Part shown: one piece after another, positions 12,001-19,800 of the stretch
Numbering within the stretch: position 1 is the first letter of the stretch
How the letters are laid out: each line of letters opens with the position of its first letter
Source of the DNA: Bacilli bacterium
GTDB lineage: Bacteria; Bacillota_I; Bacilli_A; ML615J-28; CAG-313
NCBI GenBank assembly: GCA_017411715.1
Contig: JAFQPO010000001.1
Coordinates: 62,001-126,000 of the forward strand
Reading direction: 5' to 3'
Length of the DNA: 64,000 nt
Position numbers and translations under genes: made by a program
The notes under the pieces: generated by a model
What the model was told of the DNA's origin: nothing
Databases searched by the model: none
The model's input: the letters and a program-made list of their open reading frames with translations, nothing else

Positions 12001-13324
12001 CTTTATAGCCATTGTCAACCGCAAGTTCATAAGCACTCTTACCAGGAATACCATCTGAACCACGACTACCGACTAATGTATCTAGCCATTCAGTTTCTGT
12101 ACCTTTAAAGCCATTATCAACAGCTACTTCATAAGCACTCTTACCTTTAATACCTACAAGTGATGCTAACCAATCTGCTTCTGTACCTTTAAAGCCATTG
12201 TCTACAGCTACTTCATAAGCGCTTCTTCCATCAGCACCATCTGCTCCATCACTACCAGAAGGACCAACTGGACCAGCAATACCATCTGCGCCTTTTAATG
12301 TAATGATATCAAATAAAGGTTTCCATTCAGTTTCATCTGAATAACGCCATTCTAAAATTGTTCCATTAACTTGTAGTTCAACTTCACGACCTGGTTTACC
12401 TTCAGGACCAGTTTCACCTTTGTCACCAATTACTTTACCAAGTTCAAAAACTTCACCATTAGTTAATGTAATAACTAAGTTTCCGTTGATATCTAATTCA
12501 ACATCTTTGATTCCAACGCCATCTAATCCATCTTTACCATCCTCACCATCAGAGCCATCTGCTCCACCTGGGCCTGTAGGGCCAATAACATTTCCTAAAT
12601 TAGATGTTGTTCCGTCAGTTAATGTAACAACTAATTCACCTTTATCATTAATATCAACACTCTTAATACTTTCACCTTTAGGTCCAGTAATTAATGCTAA
12701 AGAAACTAATTCACGCCATTCATCATCACTATCACTTAAGTATTTCCATTCAATCGCAAGATCAGTAATTCTGAATTCAATAGCTGATGAAATCCATTTT
12801 GCGTATAGAGTTCCACCATCAAGTGGCATCTTAGAAGCATCAAATAAGTATTCGCATTCAACATCAGTATACCACCCACCAAAAGTATATCCTACGCGGA
12901 CAGGCGTTTTTGGTAATTGGACAGGTTGATTATAGAAACCTTCAATGAAAGTAATATCACATATACCACCATTAAGTTCAAGTGTTAAAACATATGGTAA
13001 TGGATCATACTTACCATATAAAGTAACATCAGCTGTAATTGTGCCTTCAAAAGTAAATGGTTCACTAAATAAATTATCTACATACCACCCCGCAAATGTA
13101 TACCCTGCGATGACTGGTCCATCAGGAATCATTTCCTCTTTCCATGTACTTCCTTCAAAAGCAGTATCAATAACTTGTTCTTCACCTAATGTAGAAATCA
13201 CAATATTGTGATATCCATCAAGTTCTTTATTGTGATTGAAAAGCGATATGCTTCCTACAGCCACAATCCCTATAATAAACACTCCAGCGAGTGAGACTAA
13301 TAAAGCCGTAAAACCTTTTTTCAT
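1..13324 (-). CDS. giant repeat exoprotein (collagen-like / InlB-repeat / MBG-repeat), partial at left edge
   Basis: The frame is open from an ATG at 13324 (SD AGAGGT six bases upstream) to the window edge, at least 4,441 residues, with the C-terminus missing. Order: a hydrophobic N-terminal segment (residues about 5-27, after MKKGF) acting as signal or anchor; two InlB/Flg_new-type repeats (about 70-165, motif YTFAGWY); a Gly-X-Y and EWL-repeat island (about 240-640); about 32 further InlB-type repeats (about 655-2685) of roughly 65 residues each, marked by GYxFxGW; a less repetitive beta-rich segment (about 2790-3310); then Ig-like and MBG-type repeats (NAGxYxV, tYDGk-like) to the edge. In the known families these are extracellular stalk or adhesin domains, so a surface adhesin is an inference. 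No catalytic motif was seen. It is separated from the neighbouring giant by 476 bp, so it is probably its own transcription unit. Confidence 0.9.
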   Translation of the reverse strand, partial: MKKGFTALLVSLAGVFIIGIVAVGSISLFNHNKELDGYHNIVISTLGEEQVIDTAFEGSTWKEEMIPDGPVIAGYTFAGWYVDNLFSEPFTFEGTITADVTLYGKYDPLPYVLTLELNGGICDITFIEGFYNQPVQLPKTPVRVGYTFGGWYTDVECEYLFDASKMPLDGGTLYAKWISSAIEFRITDLAIEWKYLSDSDDEWRELVSLALITGPKGESIKSVDINDKGELVVTLTDGTTSNLGNVIGPTGPGGADGSDGEDGKDGLDGVGIKDVELDINGNLVITLTNGEVFELGKVIGDKGETGPEGKPGREVELQVNGTILEWRYSDETEWKPLFDIITLKGADGIAGPVGPSGSDGADGADGRSAYEVAVDNGFKGTEADWLASLVGIKGKSAYEVAVDNGFKGTETEWLDTLVGSRGSDGIPGKSAYELAVDNGYKGSITEWLASLVGQNGKDGADGEDGTDGKDGLSAYELAKLNGYQGTLDEWLKSLVGAPGIAGSDGKDGADGEDGIDGKDGLSAYQIAVNNGFKGSEAQWIASLAGSDGKNAYELSGFSGTIDEWLESLTAYQIQIRVDDVTKEIQWSYVPKSFDNPSDDFFKWHTLISLDELVGAPGADGTNGTDGRGIKEMYLNDRGNIEVLYTDGTTEEVEVTVNYYRVTFKDGSYTINYQNIKENDVVVEPSEPQKEGYTFDGWYNGTEKYDFTKPITADIELTAKFIQNTFEVTYVDSFGNVVEKYTVGYGENAPIPLAPAVAGYNFISWDKTANNVKADLTVTAIYLEVNKELYQVVVKDTFGNILAVELVTKGDNITLPNKPEVEGYTAKDYNHNGQNINSDTIIILEYEIKSYTVTLNYGESLQKELTVLHGSDIVIDNTYNLDKVGYIFTGWDKSLTNIKETQVITAQYRESTYVVTFKDINDGIISIQTVKHGEAAITPTIPYVEGKNFVRWDKDYSNITSNTEVKAVYETIKFIVNFYDESNSLVDTKEVTYGDAVTSNVTLNKTGHDFVGWNQNLTNIKSNLDVYPIFEKHSFIVIFKSFDGSILHTETVLYEEAANVVPNFPNRVGYENPRWDSVEYKKVTKDLVITVEYDKINSYQVTFNVEGELPTTVYVNHGDNANAPVVNNKAGYTFIGWDKDITNITSDLVVNAVFEINQYSVIFVDMDGTIISSQLIKHGEDAQTPTLPTKVGYTNPVWEGNITNITQDEIIKAKYTPLVYTVTFDDGKVLNKVTYNSQLDYYEPTPEVGHKFIGWYKDSSLTTPFDFNSDVVTGNLSLYAKYEKINLTITYYDGLNVVFEKVVEYEYLLQASDLAYSITKTGYKFVGWYKDASFNEEIDLDASDYLVQENLNLFAKFDLLTYLVKFDLDGGTLSTGTPASQNVEHGKNAVMPTAIPEKEGYEFVGWSSDGTNIIAPRTIKALYISVDVTKHVVVFNDIFGNILSVVLVDDGASLSASDFPTKPTVDGYNTLDWNHNGQNITDDTTITLNYEIQKVTVKFQNSFGETVKADEIIDYNSMITLPTLSEVTGYTFVNWLLDGQIFNPATKVVEDITLIAEYKVNSYTIYFDVDGGLNIQPITQVYNSAVVLPTPSKEGYDFDGWDQVVTTMPANDVILTAKWVKSTHTVKFVVDGSVYDLQANIEYLSDAVAPIAPTKLGYVFIGWDKSYESITTDTTVTAIFEKATYTVVFRNDSTIYDIVSVKYEEMVNMPTSPLKEGYEFVGWYQDSSLTQEVDFNELITENTEYFAKWNIKKFNVVFKVDGVELSTVEVEYLNDAVAPIIPTKSGHTFIGWDASIENITADVEVEAVFKANSYSIIYEDSFGNTLAVTTASYGDVLAPQNPEAITGYNFVGWYLDDQALTSSNNVVNANTVLTAKYEKQELIVKVYKNSTDYVEVSVLYGESISANNLPVVDEPLGKEFAGWDQGLNNITSSNLEIKPTYQTKTFTVTFVDYNGAIIKEEVVEYNEDAQTPLVPERTGYKNGVWEENYKGVTSDQVVVAQYEEITYTVRFYNAEAEVIKTETVKYGESAVLPNNPTKTGYTFVGWDKDTSVVLTNIDVKPIFNINTYTINYYDNTTLINTDYVTYGNVAQNYTMPSKAGYNFVGWYLNDQLYDFTSLISGNINLYAKYEIITLTYNYDVLGVIETLTCKYNEAQPFPREIPSLVGHTFVKWELTSVLDNEFNYTAIFEENTYLVTFMLNGKVLSLQTVKYNGFVSEIYAPVINNQSFKGWYTDSSFTDLFDFNTKVKENITLYGKYEVTSNPVKVTYKTEFGYIVDIQTIEKGETSVLPTAPSVEGYTFAGYLLNGTKITANPEINEDTIIILDYTAKEYEIVFKDASGNTLVTITAMHNEDISTHTNLPTDAQMNIIPGKKFIGWDQQLNRITSNLEVTPIYEDIIYLVTILDKDGKLLSTQEVKYEGLVKEISAPELAGYVFKHWANGTEVFDFNTKVTSNITLQAIYSQEATVNFLYTINGLTVTHSINVLVGETISTAKLNEVIAIINANLPAGYAFEKFVLATDSSVLFDEHTTITSNIDVLAQLLANAVTITLNDNGQVTTFNSKYDSYIDIPQEYIYNTPAHYRFVGWYTDSEFTKPYNFETIVVKNLTLYAKYEKEVYSVKIYDTMSHLYNEQFVTYNEQAVPTLLNKDGYKFDWYTKDAHDNYVLFSFENPITENTEIFAKWDFEDSVVELNHNYDSEITYGEDVIKFSVETLLTDLSNVTITYKWYKVTLDDTNNRVLNDLNKNSENFTVHQVKDSGTYLVEVTLTNTELNATRVFNLETPNIVINKAFLTPIFTSEEGMLHDEFVDVLYLQNTLLEDIVYTNGSNATNTAGLNAYYNAPKLSGSKFINTPIALSTYYYYTDASGNKVADPTVTEFTPGLYVVEAVASATSDDFEIIDNAYLLRVVTTSINDTYYYDLKTANNASSFGDTITVHTPIELTSDVELKRNCTLYVENGATITGAYTITIPNGASVYEPMLFSGLSDEGYYAHNSTGLVSTGMTIQSFILDNYNEIISGQKEIPYSFPFQDYSLNTIQSKLVIEYGAEYHAVTSFEMGPNGNAVLSAFDITSTVPAIVAKYENESTEGIILLKRGARFTKEYKSASLTEVTLEGDVTSGIFTASILLKNTNITNDPSNPMGQYSEIYLSKDDFPFALKGTVTTYIKSGTLHLNNSIEYLNGSKVIIDEDATVIFDTPEYYHTINANAKFVNNGTMIVKNNFGGHITTEVSGSRVIVADTATVDGSSIIEVAEGKATSEFNGKYCHRPFAAFTSNIDGVRRGFENKSIYTSYELNGVYVYGKSLLESSVVADKGTTQTYAKDNYITLSAVTVVSNASKFEYQWYKDDQLIIGATYSTIRLSNVLDSGSYKVYVKAHLDGFIQEGFSNSIDITINKASMTPSLTVEARYNELLGNITLPDGFSWVDANDTVKEVGSNHLYKVLYTPVDQDNYLVEEVEIDIHEIKAIPQYSVPKFVSTTYGKTLGDIILPTGWSFVERLDTTVGDAGIHEFVVKFTPDDTANYETIENVIIDVTVNKAEATFTLAKQIITYDGKEHIITTGATLNHNETSVIYLNNKVLNAGDYEVVVMALESDNYTAIQAVLEVKVNKAQQSIDINNFVTSIKYLDNIEAFGYITAQGMLSYEVKDQTDNVVADNLEWLLNATPGLYNVKIDAAETANYQKALSKEVVVEVKKANQTIDASNIQTEFIYNRNPQTLDVSNVSGIGSISYHVKGSSDTTFTNAGSYILIVEAAGNEYYNAASVEVEVIVNKAISEINISNLNTSHVYDEGNVLDLGIVTASTALQYSLDGIVFSSNLPQITESGTYELTIKSYGTANYTGSTKVVTIVVEKAEAVITIPDNLETNYSEEGKIVVNTTLFPTISLNHNETSLVFHNNILVNAGDYKVIAVAHETANYKYQEVEFDVKVKPIDQVVDTTMINTSLQYLKEYQTVGYASGIGTITYVVKDSTDVVVADNLEWLLTATPGTYKVIAKASGNINYNEALSTEVVVTINKADQVIDASSIQTIYTYNTNVHTLDLTSVEGQGTISYRLLDPVQELKNAGTYKVIIEAAGNDLYKPGAVEIEVVINKAQSIITASDLVVVYDELEHSITATLNHDETLLTYVNNGKTDAGTYQVVIKANETTNYLASEKTVNLVIEKAEAVITIPANLETNYSEEGKVVVNTTLFPTIMLNHNETSLVFHNNILVNAGDYKVIAVAHETANYKYKEVEFDVKVKKIDPELSPITVEGVHGSTLASIELPQNYAWNNPSLVLDRSLNTEIKEYATYTPVDTVNYNVLTDVEVEVIILQAIDPLYVLPTGLTANYKDTLASVVLGTNWTWNDPANTLVGDAGENKFYATYTPSNTIIYQTIVEELTIDVQKIDQVVDTTNLNVTFTYDKDTTHTISDVIAVGNVSYRINGVTTNTLSFKEAGTYIVEIAALGDNN
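630..865 (-). repeat. near-identical 236-bp internal repeat, copy 1
   Basis: This segment of the giant gene matches 1557-1792 almost base for base over the same length, with only a handful of substitutions and no indel seen by eye. It encodes one MBG-like repeat unit ending in the KAEAVITIP-type segment. The low divergence compared with neighbouring units points to a recent duplication or gene conversion. Confidence 0.85.
1557..1792 (-). repeat. near-identical 236-bp internal repeat, copy 2
   Basis: Second copy of the segment at 630-865. The start-to-start distance is 927 bp, which is divisible by three, so recombination between the copies would delete or add 309 residues in frame. Confidence 0.85.
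5270..11350 (-). repeat. array of about 32 InlB/Listeria-Bacteroides-type repeats
   Basis: Reading the minus strand, a GYxFxGW-type core recurs about every 190-200 bp, for example near 7190, 7760, 7950, 8150, 8340, 9110, 9340 and 9910. Each core is followed by an acidic turn and ends near AKF/AKW. The units are divergent in sequence but regular in spacing. This is the Flg_new (InlB B-repeat) pattern, a small beta-fold found in cell-surface proteins. Count by eye, plus or minus two. Confidence 0.85.
11390..12610 (-). repeat. collagen-like Gly-X-Y stretches interleaved with six EWL repeats
   Basis: Short Gly-X-Y runs (for example GPTGPGGADGSDGEDG and GKDGADGEDGTDGKDG) alternate with a roughly 30-residue unit of the form SAYELAVDNGYKG...EWLASLVG. 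Six EWL-type units are visible near 11630, 11700, 11850, 11970, 12090 and 12170. This pairing is known from collagen-like surface and phage-tail proteins of Firmicutes. The Gly-X-Y runs are short (up to about eight triplets), so trimerisation is possible but not shown. Confidence 0.85.
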
Positions 13325-13608
13325 ATTATTACCTCTACCATAATGATAATTTTCTTGATATTTGGGATAAATTTGTTATGCGCGAAATACTGACAAAGCC
13401 TAACTTTATCAATTATATTCCCACAGAACATTCTTTATGTTTATCCTTAGTAAATAAATCAATCGTCGTTTGCGCATAATCAAACTTTCCTTTCTTAACT
13501 AAATTCTATTAAATAAAAACAAATTTAGATATTTTCCCATTCTATTTTTACATATTATACTATTTATTTAATAAAAATGCTAGTCTATTTATCCTACTAA
13601 CTTTAGTA

Positions 13609-13645
13609 AAAACCTACTAAAAATTAGTAGTTTCTAGTAGGTTTT
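13609..13645. repeat. 11-bp perfect inverted repeat (hairpin)
   Basis: AAAACCTACTA at 13609-13619 pairs perfectly with TAGTAGGTTTT at 13635-13645 across a 15-nt loop that itself contains ATTAGTAG. The CCTACTAA word also occurs just outside, at 13593. Read on the minus strand it is followed by TTTTTACT, so it could be a second terminator. It could also be an operator or leader structure for the giant gene. Confidence 0.6.
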
Positions 13646-13759
13646 AAGTGTTAATGATTTGATTTGCGAAAAATATAAAAATTAAAATTTTTAATTTTAA
13701 GTATTACTCAATGATTTTTTCCTATTTTTAAAAAATGTTTTTTATTGATTTTTACAAAT

Positions 13760-13797
13760 AAAAAAAGCCAAATTTCAATTGAAATTTGACTTTTTAT
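13760..13797 (-). terminator. Rho-independent terminator of the 5,313-residue gene
   Basis: A perfect 20-bp palindrome, CAAATTTCAATTGAAATTTG (13769-13788), lies 12 bases past the stop codon and is followed on the minus strand by a run of seven T. Confidence 0.8.
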
Positions 13798-13800
13798 TTA

Positions 13801-16800
13801 TTAAGCAGTTTTCTTTTTCTTGATAATAATTAATGTTGTAACTATGCCTCCCGCAACTACTACTAAACCAATAACAACATAAATCCACCATGTTGTATTT
13901 GGATTCATTGCTTTTTCTAAAGCTTCAAAATTGTCAACTTTAGCTTTTTGAGCATCAGTTAATTTTTGATATTCTTCATATGCTCTAGTGATTGAAGATT
14001 TATCACGACGAGAAATATCTTTAATTAATTTTTCTACTTTATCAGCATAGTATTCATCAACTTTATCAATAACTTCAGCTAATTTATCAAGCGTATCTTG
14101 TGAGTAATTTGCATCATCTTTATCAATGAATAGAATCAAATTTTCCACTTCTTCGATATTAGCATCTGTTACTTCTGTAACACCTGTAATAAGATCATTC
14201 ATCATTTCATAATCAATAGGTGTCACAATATTTAATTTTACAACCGCAGAATCACGATAGTTTTGATTACCTTTTAAGTAAGCTTCAACAACATATTCAC
14301 TATCATGTTCTAATTTTGTAATACTTGTTGACCAAACACCATCAATATTTAATAACATATTTTCAATGTTAGATGATACTGAATGAGCAGTGATTGTCAA
14401 ATCATTAGTAGTAATTTGATGATCATATCTAGCTTTTTCAATAGTATAACTAAATGTAGCAGAACCAGTTAAATTACTTTCTGTTATTTCAATAGTAATT
14501 TCATATTTGCCAGCATTTATCATTTCAACAACAGTTCCATTACGAGTGATTGTCATTATATGTTCATAATCACAAATAATAAAGTCTGTTGGAGTTTGAC
14601 CGTTATATACTGATTTATTAGACATTTGAATAATATCATCAGTGACATCTCGTTCAACTACTCTTACAGTATGTTCTTTACATGCATCACTTATCTCAAA
14701 GTTTGGTGTATCAGAAACGATTGTAAGTTTATAAGTACCAGCATCTTTAATCTTTTGACCACCTTCAACTACATAAGTAATATTTGATGGAATATAACCT
14801 TGTGTGCTAATTAATGTAATCTTACATTCCATTCCTGTATATTCAAAGACTTTTTTCTTTAATGAAATTGAATCAAAGACATAAGGATAAATTGTTAATA
14901 AAACATCTTCAGTAAATTTAATTTCATAGTTATCACCAAATGATAAATTGCCAAGAGTAATTTTGTATTCGCCGACATCTTCACCATCTTCTCTAGCTAA
15001 TTTACCAGTTGCTTTTTGATTATCAACTATTCCTTCCACTTCGTATGTAAGAGTAGGATCTTGATCTAAATATGTTTTATTTATTTGTTTAGGTGTAACA
15101 GTTATTTCACGTTTATTGATTGTTAAAGTAGCTTCTTCAACAAATTCAATTTCGTAATTATCTCCAAATGATAAGTCACCTAATGTTACTTTATAAACGC
15201 CTACATTATTACCAGGTTCTCTTGATAATGAACCAGTTGGAACATCGCCTTCAACTAGATTTGTAACACTATAGTTAATTACCGGTTCTTCTTCATAATA
15301 TATCATTGAAGTACTTTCTGGAGTAACTTTAACTAATCTTGGAGTAATTTCAAGTGTAGCTTCTTTATCTTCAACCATATGATAATTATCATTAGTTGTA
15401 AATGTTGCGGTAACTTCTATAACTCCTACATTTGTTAACTCATTTAAAGTATATTCTACACTTTCAATACCAAGTGGTAATTCATTAATTTCTAGTGTAT
15501 GAATTAAGCCATCATATACAAATGTTTGTGATGTAAATTCAAAATCAGTAACCTCTTTTTTCAAAATAGTGATAGAGATTTCTAATTCAAAATCTTCATA
15601 ATTTAATGAATCAAGGTTGTAAATTACTTTAAATTTGCGTCCACTATCTTTTACAAACAATTCTTCATCATCACAAGCATACTTGAATCCTTCATCTAAA
15701 ACAAAGTCAGAAAGTTTAATTCCTTCATAATATGTTTCAATAAAGTCATTATGTGTGATATCACGATATTTAGCACGATGAACAGTATAATCTAAAGTAG
15801 CAGTACCATAATAATTATCATCAACTATTTCAAGATCTAATGTGTAAACACCAGCATTTTTGATTTCTGAAACTGAATTATTATTGTATTTAATATCATT
15901 ACATACAACATTAACAATTTCATCAGTAACATAACCAATCTTAACGGCTTGATTATTATAAACAGACTCATTTGAAACAAGATTAATATCTAATTGTGCT
16001 TTTTCAATTGTAAATGGTAACATAATTTCAGTTTGAGCTATTCCATCATTTACAATGCTATATCCACTAGAAATTAAAACTTTTACAAAATATTCACCAA
16101 CTTTAACACATTCTTTTAATTCTTCAAGACTACTATTGTAAAATTTAAAAATAATTGCATCATTTAAATTTTCATTTAGTGAAATGCTTGGTTCAATAAA
16201 TTCATAAATAAATTTAATTTCTGGAGCTTGCTTATTATAAACAAATTCTTGTTCTGCTAAAGTAATTTTGATTTGTCTTGGTAAGACAGTATAAACGCCA
16301 GGAACGAATTGATCGCTTATGTCACAATAGTTATTATCAATTGAATTAGTAGTTCCGTTGTAAACATATAATGGTTTTTCGCTATTAATACCAATTGCAT
16401 ATTCACCAATAGCGCTCTTATTACCGCCATTAACTAATAATCCTGAAACATAGTCGCCTTCAATAATTGGATATGAGTCATCCGCAATTACATATTCTAA
16501 TGCTTCATTAGCGATTAAATCATCGCCATAATAGCTTTGATAATTTAAAGCAACAACTTTAATTGGTCGTTTATTAACTGTGACAGTAGTACTAATAGCC
16601 TCATTTGATAGACGATAGTTAGAATTATCAACACTTGTAACAACTGCTAAGTAGTCTCCAGCATTAATGATATCAATACTTTCACCACGTAAGTTACGAT
16701 AATCAATTGTAATATTAACTTCATCACCAGGAATAATTCCGACTACTTCATAATCTACATAATGAATTTTTCTATCATAAGTAACAGTCTTAGGCATTAA

Positions 16801-19800
16801 TTTAATGTATGCTGCAAGAGAATCATCAGCTGACAAGACGATTTGATCAATTACAAAGTTAATGCTATTTGTAACATTATACTCTACATTTTCGTTTACT
16901 TCTGGGATAATATTAATTTCATATGTTCCCGCGTTAACAACTTCTTCTGTATCTATCACTAGTTGATGATATTTAAATACTACTTCATAGTCAATTTCAT
17001 ATTCGCCGTTATAATCAGATTTAACAAGATAGATTTCATCAAGACCTAGTCCACCAAGTACTTCCTTATTATATAAGACTTTATTTGTTAAAGTTTCTAA
17101 TGATAAATTGACTACTAATTTATTTACTACAAGTACTTTAGTTAGTTCATCAGTTGTTTGATAGTTAGCCGATGTAGAAGTTACATGAATAACATAATTC
17201 TTAGCTTCTTGTACTTCTTTATTATTTTCATTATCAACATAATAATCAAAATATTCAAGATCACTTTCTAAAATATTAGTAAATGACACTTCAATATGAT
17301 GTATATTACCATCATATGTTAAATCAGTAGGATATGTAATATTATAATTACGTTTAGTGATTGTGAATGAATGTGACAATTCATTTTCATCATATGCATA
17401 GTTGTCTAAATCAGTTGGAACAATTACCATTTCATAAGTTCCAGCATTAATAGGCATACTACTTAATAATGTTTGACCGCTATAATATTCAATATCATAA
17501 TTAACTGCTGGTCCTTCACTACCTAAAGTAACAGAATACATCGGAGTATGTTCTAAACCATCATATGTAACATATAAATCTTCGATTTTAACATTTACTG
17601 ATAATTTATCAATAGTATATTCAAATTCTGTAGTTCCAAGTTGATAATTATCTTTATCTAATCCTTCAATTGATTTAACAATAATTGAATATATTCCAGC
17701 TGTTACTAGTTCACTTTCAATATTATCTTTTACAATTTGATAAGTAACAAAAATATCGTCACCTGAAATTTGATTTAATAATCTTAATTCAACATCTTTA
17801 ACTAAACCATTATAAATACTATTATTTGATGCTAAATCTAGTAATATAATACGCGGAGTAATTGTATACACAATATTTGTATCAATAATATTATAGTTAG
17901 CATCAGTTGATGTAAGTTTAACTTTATATTCGCCAGCATCAACAGGTGATACAATTTCGCCTTTTGAATCTAGATATAAAACATCTAAACTTGTAAAGAT
18001 AAGATTATTTTCATCATTTATAAAGTTTTTAATTGTGTGAGTTAAACCATCATATACAGAAGTTGTTTCACTTGGAGTAAGAGTAATATTACGAGCAGTT
18101 AATTCAAAGAATGCATCTTCATAATGTGCTAAAGTATAGTTTTTATTACCTATTTCAGTTAAATCAATTTCAACTTTATACTTACCGACATTTTTAATAG
18201 ATGTAACATGTTGGTCATCAATTGAATATCCCACAGTTACAATACCATCAATATTACCACTATCTGCACCTGCGATATTAGTAAATTGTGGATATACGAT
18301 TCTATTAATCCATTCATTAGTATCATAAATGCCTTCTGTAAGACCAGTAAATGAAATATTAATAGTACGTTTAGTGATTTCAAGCATCGCAGAAATACTG
18401 TATACTTCATAATCCAAAGCATTAATAGTTGCGGTTACTTCATAACTACCAGCTGTAATTTTATTATTGTTAGAATATTTAATATTAGATGATTCAACAT
18501 AATCTGGTAACTTAGTGATTGCTAAGCGATGGAAATTACCATCATATACAAATGTTTCATCATTAAATTCAACAAGTCCAACAAGTGATGCTTTAACAAC
18601 GTTAACCATAAGTTCTATAGAGTATCCCGCATAGTTAACTTTAACTAAAGTATCTCCATATCTAAACATACCATCAGTTGTTTGATATTCTACTTCATAA
18701 TTTGTAACTTCTTCTTTAGAACCATCATTATAATATAAGAATACTTCCATGCCACTTGAACTAAATTCTTCGAAAGCAACATAGTCAAGCTTATTAGCTT
18801 TCTTATCAATTGATAAATAAACAGATTCAACTTTTAATACTACTAATGAAATCTTACCTGTATAAGATTGATAGTTAACATCATCAAAAGGTGTAAATAA
18901 GTATTCATAATCATAAGTACCTTCAACAAGTGTATTATTTACCCATGATACCATACCTGATGTTGAAGTAGTAAGTAAAGTTAAAGTTGGAATAGTACTA
19001 GATGTATATAATGTAACATCATCATAAGTTACATCCACAACTGGAGCTTTTTTATTAACTATTATTTCAAATTCATCAGTTAACTCTTTATAAGTAACAT
19101 GAACAACTGGGTCATTTACTAACACACTTGCGGTAACATCATATAATTGTTTTTCTAAAATATGTTTACTTCCATCATTATAATATACTTCAACAACCAT
19201 ACCGCTATCATCAAAATTATCAAAAGCAGTATAAATTAATTTATTAGGAAGAGTTATTACATCAATTGAAGTCGCAATAACTGCTAAAACATTAATTTGC
19301 ATTTTACCAGTAACGATAGTATAGTTATTAGTATCGCTTGGTGTAAATGTATAAGAATATTCATTTTCACCGGCTATTAAAGTTTGATGTGCATCAAAAC
19401 TAATTTTACCTTTTGTATCAGTAGCAGCTAAACTAATAACTGGTAAATTACTTGATGTATAATAAGTAACATTTGTATCATAGCTTGGATTAATAGTAGA
19501 TTCACGTTTACTAACATTCAAGCTTAATTCTACAGATTTTGTTACATCACCATCAGTATATTCATATACTACTTTATGTTCAGTGCAATTTACATATGCG
19601 GCATATGTATAATCATAAATTACTTTTTGAGATGAATCATTATAATTAGCTGCAATCACTGCACCATAGTTATTAAATTCATCAAAAGCAGTATATTCAA
19701 GTTTAATAGGTTTTGTTAAAATTTCAATACTTGTAAGAACAATACTATCAACTGTTAATTCAATTTCACCATGATAGTTATTATAGTTCTTAATATCAGT

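Larger units (their letters stand above)
13325..13800. other. 476-bp intergenic region upstream of the left giant gene
   Basis: No gene is visible. It holds the SD of the left giant gene (AGAGGT near 13333) and two candidate minus-strand -10 boxes, TATAAT at 13412-13417 and at 13556-13561, neither with a convincing -35. Other structures are an 8-bp GC-containing inverted repeat (TTATGCGC at 13376-13383 and its complement at 13472-13479), an 11-bp hairpin at 13609-13645, an AT-only dyad near 13677-13700, and the terminator of the next gene at 13760-13797. Confidence 0.6.

Noticed and set aside
3969-13211. Plus-strand open frames of 60-169 codons inside the left giant gene (for example 12420-12929)
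   Set aside because: They are antisense shadows of an intact repeat-coding frame, are rich in Pro/Ser from complementing Gly/Glu codons, and lack SD sites.
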